Shown: positions 26,377 through 35,702, counted from the first letter of the stretch. The stretch is DNA of 64,000 bases from JAWKIW01 sp046331175 (GCA_046331175.1 JAXLRI010000014.1:1-64000); one strand, 5' to 3'. Translations and numbers: made by a program. The notes: generated from the sequence alone by a model not told the origin.

Positions 26377-29220
26377 ATGCGACGAGGGAGGACGCTGGCG
26401 GCCGGCTTGGCGCTGCTCGTCGGCACGGTCCCGGCCCTGGTCCCGATCGCCGCCGAGCCGGCGGTCGCGGCGCCCGCCGCGCCCGCCTCGGCCACGGCGT
26501 CGGCCCAGTCGACGCCGACCTGCCAGAGCGGCCCGACCTCGAGCGAGCCGTTGCTGCTGCCGCCGTGGGCCGACAGCGCCGGCTGGGCCAACGCCGACCA
26601 GTACGCCACGGTGATGGCCGGGGACATCGACGGCGACGGCGCCGACGAGCTGCTCGGTCGCAACGCCTCGCACGTCGAGGTCCAACGGTGGGCCACCCCC
26701 TTCCAGGCCTCGGCGATCGGACCCGGCAACGCCGACCACGTCGCCCTCCTGGCCCTGCCCGGCCAGTGGATCCCCGATCGGACGCCGGGCCCCGCGGCGC
26801 CCGAGCTCACCCCGTGGGCGGGCTACCCCTCCCAGTTCCAGACCGGCTTCTACGACGCCTCCACCTACTCGACCATGCAGATGGCGCACCTCGACAAGCG
26901 CCCGGGGCAGGAGGTGGTGGCCCGGTTGCAGTCGGGTCTGCAGGTCTCCTCCTACCTGCCGGCCCCACCGGGCGGCACCGCGTCGTGGCAGACGACGAGC
27001 ACGCCGGTGTTCGCCGACGCCGCTACCGCCCAGTGGTGGCTGCCCCAGTACTACGAGACCATCACCACCGGCGACGTCGACGGCGACGGCGCCGACGAGA
27101 TCGTCGGCCGGGGTCCCGGCGGCATCCAGACCTACAAGCTGGTGAACGGCCAGCTGCAGCAGATCGACGCCGGCACGACGATCCTGAGCGACGCCGGCAA
27201 CGTCTGGAACCAGCCGCAGCACTACCAGACGATCCGCCTGGCCCACCTCGAGAGCGGGAAGCAGGCCGACCTGGTCGCCCGGGGCCCGCAGGGCCTCGTC
27301 GTCTACCGCTTCTCGGGCGGGACCTGGACCGCCCTCTCCACCTCCGGCCCGTGGTCGGACAGCCAGGGCCAGTGGAAGACCAACCCGAGCTGGTACTCCA
27401 CGATCGGCATCGCCGACCTGAACGGTGACGGGGTGGACGACGTCTACGGCCGCACGCAGTACGGCATCGACGCCTGGACGTTCGCGGGCGGCAGCTGGTC
27501 CGAGCTGGTCACCCCGCCCAGCTCGTCGGCGCCGACGATCTTCACCGACGCCCAGGGCTTCGACGGCGCCGCCTACTACCCGACCATCCGACGGGCCGTG
27601 CTGGGCGTGCCGACGGGGACGACCACCCCGGTGGCGGCCCACCTCATGGGTCGGTTCCCCGCCGGCCAGCTCCCCGCCCCGAACCAGCAGGGCGGCGTTG
27701 CGTTCACCGCCCTCGCCAGCGGTGCCTTCACGGCCCCGTCGCTGGTGGCCGGCCAGTTCTCCGACGCCAACGGCTGGAACCAACCGGTGCGCTACGAGAC
27801 CCTGCGCACCGCCCACCTCGCCGACGGCACCGACCTGCTCATGGGCAAGGACGCCACCGGCATGCGCGTCCTGCGCCTCCAGGGCGGCACCACCAGCGGC
27901 GGCTGGGTGTCGCCGTCGGCGAGCTTCCCGGCCTGGTCCACCTACGCCACCACCTCGATCCCCGACAACCCCACGGTCCTGCCCGCCGACCCGAACCCCA
28001 CCCGACCACCCGACTACCCCCAGGCCCTGTGGGACCAGCAGCTGTCCGCTTACAAGGCGGTGGTCGCAGCCATCGGGTCGCAGGCCTACACGAACCTGAC
28101 CCCCCGCCAGCTGCTCGTCCAGGCCGGCACCTCGGACAGCCCAATCTCGCTCGCGGGCCTGGCCGACGACGCCAAGGGCGTCTACGAGACGACCGCGACG
28201 GGGAGCAACGTGTCGCGCGACGTGTGGAACGACACCGTGGCCCAGACCCAGGGCTGGCTGTTGAACGGCTCGCACCTCCAGAGCTTCTACTTCGGCAGCA
28301 GCGGCCTGCAGACCCTGATCCAGAACACCCAGATCGTCGCCGACTCCGGCAGCAGCTCGCCGAGCCAGGTCGCGGACCACTTCGACAAGAACATGGCCAT
28401 CACCGCCCTGGTCGCCGACCTCATCTGGGGCCTCATGGGCGCCCTGCCCACCGGCAAGGAGACGACGAGCCTCGTCCTCACCGCCGTGTTCTCCATGACC
28501 GGCGCCGGGGTCGCCGGCGGCATGGGGTTCTTGAACCCCAACGGCCGGATCGACACCACCGCCAACGACCTCAACAACACCCTGGTCAACTCGTTCTGCG
28601 CCGCCATCGACTTCCTGTACGACTCGTACCAGCAGACCGTCATGGACGCCGGGCTGCTCGACGCCATGGGACGCATGACCACCCAGGGCCCGATGATCAT
28701 CACGGACTTCCCCGCGACCCAGACCCAGATGACCAACCAGCGGGGCCTGTGGGTGTGGCAGCAGTTCGCCAACCAGGACAAGCTCGGCTGGCGGGTCGGC
28801 TACTGCCAGCCCCAGCAGCTGTGCAACACCGGGTTCGAGAACCGGGTCAACGACGGCTACGGCCAGTTCATCGGCACCACGCCGTACCTGAACAACCAGT
28901 GCACCGGGAACACCACGGCCTGCCACGGCTACTTCTACCGGGTCCTGTCGACCGACGGGTCTGGCTCGGCCAACTGCCTGGGCTCCTCCCACGGAGGCGA
29001 CGGCGGGTGGTACTACCTGCTCGACCAGTCGGGGCTCGGCTTCGACCCGGGGACCCTGTTCGGCCCCCGCACCCAGTCGTCGCGCATACCCAACAACGAC
29101 ATCACCAGCTCGTCGTACCAGGCACCGCTGCAGATCGACGCGCTCGGCCAGCCGAGCGGCAGCTCGCGGTCGATGGGCGTCCTCGGATGGAGGGTCGGCA
29201 GTGCGAACTGCAAGTCGTGA
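26377..29220 (+). CDS. Large secreted seven-bladed propeller protein, copy 2
   Basis: A 947-residue paralogue of the protein at 22801-25659 with the same architecture: Sec signal peptide, seven FG-GAP/VCBS-like blades, Pro-rich linker, helical domain with a hydrophobic hairpin and a Cys-containing C-terminus. Blades 4, 5 and 7 are almost identical between the copies. The signal peptide, blade 2, the start of blade 6, the segment after the linker (AIGSQAYTNLTPRQLL against DIGSKAYTDLTPRQAL) and the last ~150 residues differ. The hydrophobic hairpin is nearly unchanged. The C-terminal SHGGDGGW and most Cys positions are kept, although loops between them changed length. The ATG at 26377 is preceded by GGAGG. 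The function is unknown. Confidence 0.82.
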   Translation: MRRGRTLAAGLALLVGTVPALVPIAAEPAVAAPAAPASATASAQSTPTCQSGPTSSEPLLLPPWADSAGWANADQYATVMAGDIDGDGADELLGRNASHVEVQRWATPFQASAIGPGNADHVALLALPGQWIPDRTPGPAAPELTPWAGYPSQFQTGFYDASTYSTMQMAHLDKRPGQEVVARLQSGLQVSSYLPAPPGGTASWQTTSTPVFADAATAQWWLPQYYETITTGDVDGDGADEIVGRGPGGIQTYKLVNGQLQQIDAGTTILSDAGNVWNQPQHYQTIRLAHLESGKQADLVARGPQGLVVYRFSGGTWTALSTSGPWSDSQGQWKTNPSWYSTIGIADLNGDGVDDVYGRTQYGIDAWTFAGGSWSELVTPPSSSAPTIFTDAQGFDGAAYYPTIRRAVLGVPTGTTTPVAAHLMGRFPAGQLPAPNQQGGVAFTALASGAFTAPSLVAGQFSDANGWNQPVRYETLRTAHLADGTDLLMGKDATGMRVLRLQGGTTSGGWVSPSASFPAWSTYATTSIPDNPTVLPADPNPTRPPDYPQALWDQQLSAYKAVVAAIGSQAYTNLTPRQLLVQAGTSDSPISLAGLADDAKGVYETTATGSNVSRDVWNDTVAQTQGWLLNGSHLQSFYFGSSGLQTLIQNTQIVADSGSSSPSQVADHFDKNMAITALVADLIWGLMGALPTGKETTSLVLTAVFSMTGAGVAGGMGFLNPNGRIDTTANDLNNTLVNSFCAAIDFLYDSYQQTVMDAGLLDAMGRMTTQGPMIITDFPATQTQMTNQRGLWVWQQFANQDKLGWRVGYCQPQQLCNTGFENRVNDGYGQFIGTTPYLNNQCTGNTTACHGYFYRVLSTDGSGSANCLGSSHGGDGGWYYLLDQSGLGFDPGTLFGPRTQSSRIPNNDITSSSYQAPLQIDALGQPSGSSRSMGVLGWRVGSANCKS

Positions 29221-29821
29221 GGCCGTGACGCACCCGCGTCGACGTCCTCGCCGCACCGGTGGCCGGGTGGCCGCCGCCCTGGCCGTCCCGCTGTGGCTCC
29301 TCGCCGCCGTGGTCGTGCCGGCCCGCCCCGCCATGGCCTCGTCGGTCGTCCAGCCCTTCGGCATCGCCCTGTCCATCTCGGCCGACTGCGCCCAGGGCGA
29401 CGTCGAGATCACCTACAACGCCAACGGCGTGAACCGCCAGGCCGTCACCTCCACCTCCCAGGACGGCACCGTCCTCGACGCCTACGAGTCGGCCGCGTAC
29501 AAGCCCGTCTACGAAGGCAGCGAGTACATCCTCACCGGCCCCAACGCCATCCGCCCCGGCCTCCCCCAACCCCGACCCGTCCCCGCCGCCGGCACCGCCA
29601 TCGGCGTCTACGTCACCCTCGGCGACACCCCACCCACCACCACCAACGCCGAGTTCTTCCTCCTCTACCGCTGCGACACCAACCGCAACGACCGCGGCGG
29701 CAACAACGTCGTGCTGCTGACCTGCGTCGGCGACCTCGGCATGTGCCCCACGACCGCCCAAGAGGCCCTCGCCCAGGGCCTGCCCACCACCGGCGCCGTC
29801 ACCCCCAAGTTCACCGGCTGA
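29201..29821 (+). CDS. Small secreted partner protein, copy 2
   Basis: A 206-residue paralogue of the protein at 25640-26254. Only the first ~12 residues differ; from PRRTGG to the C-terminus the proteins are identical, and the DNA differs, as far as I can see, by one silent base (29608 C against 26041 G). It again starts with GTG inside the last 20 bases of the large gene, using a GGAGGG site within that gene. Four Cys and a secretion signal are as in copy 1. Identity this high, beside large genes that have clearly diverged, suggests gene conversion or selection for one shared partner. Confidence 0.8.
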   Translation: MRTASREAVTHPRRRPRRTGGRVAAALAVPLWLLAAVVVPARPAMASSVVQPFGIALSISADCAQGDVEITYNANGVNRQAVTSTSQDGTVLDAYESAAYKPVYEGSEYILTGPNAIRPGLPQPRPVPAAGTAIGVYVTLGDTPPTTTNAEFFLLYRCDTNRNDRGGNNVVLLTCVGDLGMCPTTAQEALAQGLPTTGAVTPKFTG

Positions 29822-29873
29822 CCACCGCCGACCGCCCGACCGACGACGGCACGGGGCGCCGTGGCCTGCAACC

Positions 29874-30848
29874 ATGCACGCCATGACCGCCACCGACACG
29901 CCGCCCGCCGCCGGCGAGCCGCAGCGCATCGCCGCCCTGGCCCGAGCCCGCATCAAGCAGCGGGGAGCTGCACCGCTGGGTCCGCACACGCACCTGGCCG
30001 ACCGGCGGGCCGAGCTGGCCGCCCTGCGGTGGGACCGGTTCGACCTGACCCCGATGTCGCCGACCATCGGGGCCGAGGTGGAGGGGGTCGACCTCGCGGG
30101 GCCCCTGGACGACGCCACCATCGACGAGCTGCGACGAGCCCTGCTCGCCCACAAGCTGCTCGTGCTCCGCGACCAGCACCTCACCAGCGCCACCCAGGTG
30201 GCCTTCGCCCGCCGGTTCGGCGACCTCGAGGTGCACCCGTTCCTGACCGGATCGGACGAGGCACCCGAGCTGGTCCGCCTGGCCAAGGACGCCACCGTCG
30301 GCGGCTACGAGAACATCTGGCACAGCGACGTGTCGTGGCGCGAGCGCCCGGCCCTCGGCGCGGTGCTGCGGGCGATCGAGGTGCCGCCGGTGGGTGGCGA
30401 CACGCTCTTCGCCGACATGGCCGCCGCCTACGAGGGCCTCGAGCCCGAGGTCCGAGACCGGATCGACGGCATGCGGGCCGTGCACGACTTCACGCTCAGC
30501 TTCGGCCAGGCCCTGTCCGACGAGGACCGCGCCACGGCCCAGGCCCAGTACCCGGCGGTCGAGCACCCCGTCGTGCGCACCCACCCCGAGACCGGCGAGC
30601 GCGTGCTGTACGTCAACGCCATCTTCACCAGCCACGTCGTCGGCCTCCCCGAGGACGAGAGCGAGGCCCTGCTCGACCACCTCTTCCGCCAGGCCGAGGT
30701 GCCCGAGCACCAGGTGCGGCTGCGGTGGGCGCCAGGCACCGTCGCGTTCTGGGACAACCGTGCGACCCAGCACTACGCCTGCTCCGACTACTGGCCCGAG
30801 CCCCGGGTGATGGAGCGGGCCGCCATCGCCGGCGACCGGCCGCACTGA
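29874..30848 (+). CDS. TauD/TfdA-family 2-oxoglutarate dioxygenase
   Basis: A 324-residue Fe(II)/2OG dioxygenase of the taurine/2,4-D type. The iron-binding HxD is in ENIWHSDVSWRERP; the distal His is in NRATQHYACSDYWPE and the 2OG-binding Arg follows in PRVMER. The N-terminal VEGVDLAGPLDDATIDELRR is typical of TauD. The family hydroxylates next to sulfonates, ethers or other leaving groups; the substrate here is unknown. ATG codons at 29874 and 29883 are both possible and neither has a clear ribosome binding site. The stop codon lies in a 16-base tandem repeat. Confidence 0.91.
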   Translation: MHAMTATDTPPAAGEPQRIAALARARIKQRGAAPLGPHTHLADRRAELAALRWDRFDLTPMSPTIGAEVEGVDLAGPLDDATIDELRRALLAHKLLVLRDQHLTSATQVAFARRFGDLEVHPFLTGSDEAPELVRLAKDATVGGYENIWHSDVSWRERPALGAVLRAIEVPPVGGDTLFADMAAAYEGLEPEVRDRIDGMRAVHDFTLSFGQALSDEDRATAQAQYPAVEHPVVRTHPETGERVLYVNAIFTSHVVGLPEDESEALLDHLFRQAEVPEHQVRLRWAPGTVAFWDNRATQHYACSDYWPEPRVMERAAIAGDRPH

Positions 30849-30904
30849 TCCTCGGGCGCACTGATCCTCGGGCGCACTGAGCCTCGGGCGCACTGAGCCT
30901 CGGG
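30841..30904. repeat. 16-base tandem repeat, four copies
   Basis: Four head-to-tail copies of CGCACTGATCCTCGGG; the last two have GAGCC in place of GATCC. The first copy contains the TauD stop codon, and each copy supplies a TGA. The array ends about 25 bases before the stop of the convergent FAD oxidoreductase gene. Confidence 0.9.
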
Positions 30905-30931
30905 CGCGCCGACCGTCCGGCGAGCCGACCG

Positions 30932-32077
30932 TCAGCCGAGCCAGGCGTCGAGGCGCTCGGTCTCATAGGCCACCTTGCGCCGGTGCTGCTCCTCGTCGGC
31001 CTCGGTGAGGGTGACGTCGGGTTGGGGCTCGGCGTAGAAGTCGCCCTCCACGAAGGCCACCCGCCGGCCGGGCAGCTCGAGGAAGCAGAGGCCGTGGCCG
31101 TCGAAGGAGGCGGGCTCGGAACCGGTCAGGTCGGCGGCGATGTTGCGGGCGGCCACCACGGCTTCGCCGGCGGCGAACACGCCGGCCTTCGGCAGGGCTC
31201 CGGTGGCGGTGGGGATGTGGGTGCAGTCGCCCACCGCGTAGACCCGGTCGACGGCGGTGCGCAGCGTGTGGCGATCGGGCTCGACGAACCCCGAGTCGCC
31301 GGTGAGGCCGGCGTCGACGAGCAGCGGCGGCGCGACCGAGGCCGGCACGCCCAGCAGCACGTCGTACGCGAAGGTCGACCCGTCGCCGAAGGTGACGACC
31401 TTGGCGTCGCCGTCGACGCCGGCCACCGGCGACCCCGAGCGCAGGGCCACGTCGTGGTCGACGAGGCGATCGGCGATGTAGCGGCTGGCGTCGACGCCGG
31501 CGACCGGCAGGGTCATGGGCTGGGGCGTCGACACGGTCACCGTGACGGCATCGCGGACGCCGCGGGCCTGGAGCCGTTCGGCGACCACAAGCGCCGCCTC
31601 GAACGGCGCGGGCGGACACGGGAACGGACCGCCGAGGATCGACACCAGCACGCGCCCCGTGGTGAGGGCGTCGAGGTCGGCGCGGATGGCCGGCAGGGCG
31701 GCCGCGTCGTAGACGTCGTGGGCGCCGGGCCCGGCCAGCAGGGCGAGGTGCTTCGGCGCCTTGGCCGCCCCGAGCGCGACGAGCACGGCGTCGGCCTCGA
31801 GCACGCCCTCGCCGGTGACGACCGTGCGGGCGGCCGGATCGAACGACTCGACCGAGGTCTGCAGGTAGCGGACCCCGCGGTCGGCCAGGGCGTGCAGCGA
31901 GCGGGTCCCCTCGGCCAGCGGGCGCAGCCCGCCGAGGTCCCACAGCTTGGCGAAGCCCATGAAGAAGTGGTCGCGCCGGTCGACGAGCGTGACGTCGAGG
32001 TCGGGGTGGTTCGTCGACAGCTCGGCGGCAGCGGCCAGCCCGCCGAAGCCGCCACCGAGGATCACGACCTGGGCCAT
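30932..32077 (-). CDS. FAD-dependent NAD(P)/disulfide oxidoreductase (NDH-2/SQR-like)
   Basis: A 381-residue flavoprotein of the two-dinucleotide-binding fold family. The FAD-binding VVILGGGFGGLAAAAEL is at the extreme N-terminus, LVDRRDHFFM closes the first beta-alpha-beta unit, and the second FAD-contact motif is RVYAVGDCTHIP. The sequence resembles the type II NADH dehydrogenase and sulfide:quinone reductase group, but the paired Cys of a true SQR are not evident, so the electron donor is unclear. The ATG at 32077 is the only start giving the canonical N-terminus. It is divergent from the lipoprotein hydrolase at 32163, 85 bases away. Confidence 0.88.
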   Translation of the reverse strand: MAQVVILGGGFGGLAAAAELSTNHPDLDVTLVDRRDHFFMGFAKLWDLGGLRPLAEGTRSLHALADRGVRYLQTSVESFDPAARTVVTGEGVLEADAVLVALGAAKAPKHLALLAGPGAHDVYDAAALPAIRADLDALTTGRVLVSILGGPFPCPPAPFEAALVVAERLQARGVRDAVTVTVSTPQPMTLPVAGVDASRYIADRLVDHDVALRSGSPVAGVDGDAKVVTFGDGSTFAYDVLLGVPASVAPPLLVDAGLTGDSGFVEPDRHTLRTAVDRVYAVGDCTHIPTATGALPKAGVFAAGEAVVAARNIAADLTGSEPASFDGHGLCFLELPGRRVAFVEGDFYAEPQPDVTLTEADEEQHRRKVAYETERLDAWLG

Positions 32078-32162
32078 GGGGATGCTCCTGCTCGGGGGAC
32101 GGCGGCGACCGTACACCGCCGCGGTCGACGGCGACCGCGGCGCGCCGCTACCAGGTGCGAGG

Positions 32163-33785
32163 ATGGCGTCGATGCCCACGCCGACCACGCCGACCACGCC
32201 GACCGCCGCGGCCCCCGCCCGGCTCCCGGCGCCGCCCACCACCGGTCGCACCGACCGCCGGCGCCGCTGGGCGGCCGCCGCCGTCGCCGCCGGGCTGGTC
32301 GTGTCGGCCGCCGCCTGCTCGTCGGGGTCGTCCAGCTCGTCGGGCGGCGACCGGTCCGCGGCGACCACGGCGTCGGGATCGGGCGCCACCTCACCGCCGG
32401 CCACGTCCAACAAGGCCAAGGGCGTGCCGGTGCCCACCGTGTCCCGGCCGCCGGCCGGCCAGAAGGGCAAGCCGTTCAACGCCATGCCGGCGGCGCTGGC
32501 CCAGGAGCACGGCTACGTCGAGGACGAGCTGATCGTGTCGGGCACCGCCACCGCCTACCAGGAGGCCGCCCCGTTCGGCACCGACGGGAAGTGGTCGATC
32601 ACGCCCACCACCACGGCGCCGTACACCACCCGGGTGATCGTGCGGCGACCCGCCGACCCCGCCAAGGCCGACGGCACGGCCGTGGTCGAGTGGCTCAACG
32701 TGTCGTCGGGCCAGGACTCCGACGTCGACTGGGCCCACGCCCACGACGAGCTCATGGCCCACGGCACCACCTGGATCGGGGTGTCGACCCAGGCCCAGGG
32801 CGTGCAGGGCGGGTCGCCCACCATGGCCATGCCCGGTGTGAACGCCACGCCGCTCAAGGTGTGGGACCCCGAGCGCTACGCCGCCCTCGACCACCCCGGC
32901 GACGACTACAGCTACGACATCTTCTCCCAGGTCGGCGCCGCCCTGCGGGGGCCGGCCGGCCGTGAGCTGCTCGGCGACGTCACGATCGACAAGGTGATCG
33001 CGGCGGGCGAGTCGCAGTCGGCGGCCCGCATGGTCACCTACCTCAACGCGGTGCAGCCGGTGGCCGACGTCTACGACGGCTTCTTCGTGCACAGCCGCAG
33101 CGACGGGGGCTCGTCGCTGTACGCCAAGGCCACCACCAAGCCGGCCTTCGCCCACGTGCGCGACGACCTCGGCGTCCCGGTGCTGCAGCTGGAGACCGAG
33201 ACCGATCTGTTCGGCCTGCCCTTCGTCGCCGCCCGCCAGCCCGACACCGACCACCTGCGCACCTGGGAGGTCGCCGGCACGGCCCACCTCGACAAGTCCA
33301 TGCTCGAGTACTTCGGCTCGGCCGCCGGCGCCCCGCCGGGGGCGGCCAGCCAGCCGGTCGTCGCCTCGTGCGGCACCCTCAACGACGGCCCGCAGACCCC
33401 GGTCGTCGCCGCCGGGTTCGCCGCCCTGCGCCGCTGGATCGCCGACGGCACGCCGCCACCGAAGGGCACCCCCGTCGAGACCACCGACACCGCCGTCGTG
33501 CGGGACGACCTGGGCCTGGCCAAGGGCGGGGTCCGCACACCGCCGGTCGACGCCCCCACCGAGGTCCTGCGCGGCGACTCCACCGGCTCGGGCTACGTCT
33601 GCATGCTGTTCGGCTCGTCCACCCCGATCGACCCGGCCACCCTGGCCGCCCGCTACCCCACCCACCAGGCCTACGTCGACGCCGTCACCCGGTCGGCCCA
33701 GGCCGCGGCGTCCGCCGGCTTCCTCCGCCAAGCCGACGCCGACGCCTACGTGGCCCAGGCCCAGGCCTCCTCGGTCGGCAGCTGA
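32163..33785 (+). CDS. Secreted lipoprotein with alpha/beta-hydrolase domain (PF20091-like)
   Basis: A ~540-residue exported protein. A Pro/Thr-rich start is followed by a signal helix (RRRRWAAAAVAAGLVVSAAAC) whose final Cys (~residue 50) is a probable lipid attachment site. A Ser/Gly/Thr linker then leads to a large hydrolase domain. The nucleophile elbow is IAAGESQSAARM; VVEWLNVSSGQD and VPVLQLETETDLF fit the alpha/beta-hydrolase domain now called Abhydrolase_10. The catalytic His is probably in VAGTAHLDKSM. The substrate is unknown. The ATG at 32163 is used; another at 32172 would remove three residues. Confidence 0.84.
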   Translation: MASMPTPTTPTTPTAAAPARLPAPPTTGRTDRRRRWAAAAVAAGLVVSAAACSSGSSSSSGGDRSAATTASGSGATSPPATSNKAKGVPVPTVSRPPAGQKGKPFNAMPAALAQEHGYVEDELIVSGTATAYQEAAPFGTDGKWSITPTTTAPYTTRVIVRRPADPAKADGTAVVEWLNVSSGQDSDVDWAHAHDELMAHGTTWIGVSTQAQGVQGGSPTMAMPGVNATPLKVWDPERYAALDHPGDDYSYDIFSQVGAALRGPAGRELLGDVTIDKVIAAGESQSAARMVTYLNAVQPVADVYDGFFVHSRSDGGSSLYAKATTKPAFAHVRDDLGVPVLQLETETDLFGLPFVAARQPDTDHLRTWEVAGTAHLDKSMLEYFGSAAGAPPGAASQPVVASCGTLNDGPQTPVVAAGFAALRRWIADGTPPPKGTPVETTDTAVVRDDLGLAKGGVRTPPVDAPTEVLRGDSTGSGYVCMLFGSSTPIDPATLAARYPTHQAYVDAVTRSAQAAASAGFLRQADADAYVAQAQASSVGS

Positions 33786-33803
33786 TCCGGGTCGGCCGTC
33801 GGC

Positions 33804-35702
33804 TCAGGCCGGTGAGGCGGACGACGCCACCACGCGATCGCGCCCGGACCGCTTGGCCTCGTAGAGGCCCTGGTCGGCCCGGGCGATGAGGCCGAGCCCG
33901 TCGAGGTCGTCGGCATCGGTGGTGGCGGCCACACCGAGCGACGCGGTGACGCGCAGGCGGGCACCGGACCCGACGTCGAACTCCCGCCCACGCAGCGCCT
34001 CGCGGGCTCGCTCGGCGGCGACGGTCGCCGACGCCACGTCGGCGTCGCGCAGCACGAGGGCGAACTCCTCACCGCCGTAGCGGTAGACGCCGTCGCCGGG
34101 GCGGACCACCTCCTGCAGCACGCCGGCCACCCCGACCAGCAGCGCGTCACCGGCGGGATGGCCGTGGGTGTCGTTCACCTGCTTGAAGTGGTCGAGGTCG
34201 ACCATCACCAGCGCGGTGGTGCCCGTCGCGCCGAGCAGGTGCTCGGTCAGGTCCTTCTCGAGCTTGCGCCGGTTGCCGACCTGGGTGAGCGGGTCGGTGA
34301 GGCTGGCGGCGGTGGACGCGTCGGCGTGACGGGCGCTGTCGAGGGCGGCGGCCACGATCGGCCCCAGCTTGGCGAGCAGCGAGACCTCGTCGTCGGTGAA
34401 GGGCGCGTCGGGCGACCGGACGGCGATCACCAACCCGTCGACCCGACCGGCACCGATGACCGGCACCGCCACGACGGCCGAGGGCAGCGAGCGGACCGCC
34501 GGCTCGTGGGTGACGACCTGGGCCACGGGCTGGCCGGTGTCGACGACGCGGCGCAGCATGCCCTCGCCGAGGCGATCGGGCACCAGCACGCCCTCGAGCG
34601 TCTCGTAGCCGACCTCGAGGCCGGTGGTGGCCCGGCGCAGCACCGCGCCGGTGGCGGTCGAGCGGGTGCCCACGAGGCGGGCCGCCTCCTGGGCCGCCAC
34701 CCGCTCGACGTCCGCGGGGGTGCGGGCCAGGGCCAGCGTCCGGCTCACCTCCAGCAGCTCGTCGTAGGGCACCGAGGCCTTGGCCTTGCGCCCGCGCACC
34801 AGCACGACGGCGACGCCGATCGCCACCGCCACGACGAGGGCACCGATCAGCAGGACCAGCCCGCCGAGGCCGCCCGCCGTGGTGGAGGCTGCCGCGGTGG
34901 CCACGGCCACGGTCGAGGTGGGCCCGGCCGGCCGGGCGCCACCGGGCGGTGAGGCGGCGGGCCCGGCGGCCGGCGTGGTGGACGTCGACGACGACGGCGG
35001 GGTCGCGGCGTCGGCCTCGCGGTAGGCGGCGACCAGCGCGGCGGGTTCGACCCGCGTCCGCACGTTGTCGGGAGGTGGACGACCGTCGCGCGACGCCAGG
35101 TCGTCGGCGGCGCTCAGGTAGATGCCGGCCTCCACGAAGCCGGTGTCGCCGGCCCGCAGGCGGGCCAGGCCGGCCTCGTCGAAGCCGCCGAGCACCTCGG
35201 TGACCTCCCGCGACAGGCCGATCTGCTGGTACTCGAGCACCGACAGGATCTGGTCGCCCCGGGCGTCGAGGTCGACGAGCTCGGCGAGCAGGTCGGCGGT
35301 GGTGTCGGCGGTGCCGAGGTCGACGGCGGCGACCAGGTCGCTCACCGGGGGTGGCTTGGGCGAGGAGAACGCCTTGAGCCGGTCGAGGATCGCCGCCTTC
35401 TCGGCCACGACGACGAGGCCGTCGCGCGCCGCCTGCTGCACCTCGGGCGGGTCGAGGATGGTGGACGCCGTGGAGCTGGGCCCGGCGCCCGCCGCGCCCT
35501 GGCCGGCGGGCTGCTGGCCGCCGGGCGGCTGGCCGCCGGGCTGCTGCTGGCCCTGGGCGGCCGGCTGCTGGCCGACCGGTTGCTGCTGGCCGGCGGGTTG
35601 CTGCTGGGCCACGGCGAGCCGGCCGCCGGCCAGCCCCAGCGCGGCGCACCCGAGGGTGCCGCCCACCGCCACCGCTGCCGCCAGCCGCCGCGCCCGGATC
35701 AT
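33804..35702 (-). CDS. Membrane-bound GAF-GGDEF diguanylate cyclase
   Basis: A 632-residue c-di-GMP synthase. A signal/anchor helix is followed by a Gln/Gly/Pro-rich stretch (~30-75), then an extracytoplasmic helical region (~80-270), a transmembrane helix near 280-303 and a GAF-like domain (~330-455). The C-terminal GGDEF domain (~465-630) has the active-site loop YRYGGEEFALVL and substrate-contact DLDHFKQVNDTHGHPAGD. No RxxD inhibition site is found at the usual position ahead of the loop, so product inhibition may be absent. No EAL domain is seen. The ATG at 35702 is chosen; a GTG at 35711 is also in frame. Confidence 0.9.
   Translation of the reverse strand: MIRARRLAAAVAVGGTLGCAALGLAGGRLAVAQQQPAGQQQPVGQQPAAQGQQQPGGQPPGGQQPAGQGAAGAGPSSTASTILDPPEVQQAARDGLVVVAEKAAILDRLKAFSSPKPPPVSDLVAAVDLGTADTTADLLAELVDLDARGDQILSVLEYQQIGLSREVTEVLGGFDEAGLARLRAGDTGFVEAGIYLSAADDLASRDGRPPPDNVRTRVEPAALVAAYREADAATPPSSSTSTTPAAGPAASPPGGARPAGPTSTVAVATAAASTTAGGLGGLVLLIGALVVAVAIGVAVVLVRGRKAKASVPYDELLEVSRTLALARTPADVERVAAQEAARLVGTRSTATGAVLRRATTGLEVGYETLEGVLVPDRLGEGMLRRVVDTGQPVAQVVTHEPAVRSLPSAVVAVPVIGAGRVDGLVIAVRSPDAPFTDDEVSLLAKLGPIVAAALDSARHADASTAASLTDPLTQVGNRRKLEKDLTEHLLGATGTTALVMVDLDHFKQVNDTHGHPAGDALLVGVAGVLQEVVRPGDGVYRYGGEEFALVLRDADVASATVAAERAREALRGREFDVGSGARLRVTASLGVAATTDADDLDGLGLIARADQGLYEAKRSGRDRVVASSASPA

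Larger units (their letters stand above)
22752..29833 (+). repeat. Tandem duplication of the two-gene secreted module
   Basis: Unit 1 spans ~22752-26266 and unit 2 ~26328-29833, with an offset of 3579 bases in the middle and 3561-3567 at the 3' end. Both contain a leader with TAGAGT, the large gene and the overlapping small gene in the same order. Similarity is uneven: parts differ at about one base in five, while other tracts of 400-600 bases are identical or nearly so. Confidence 0.93.
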
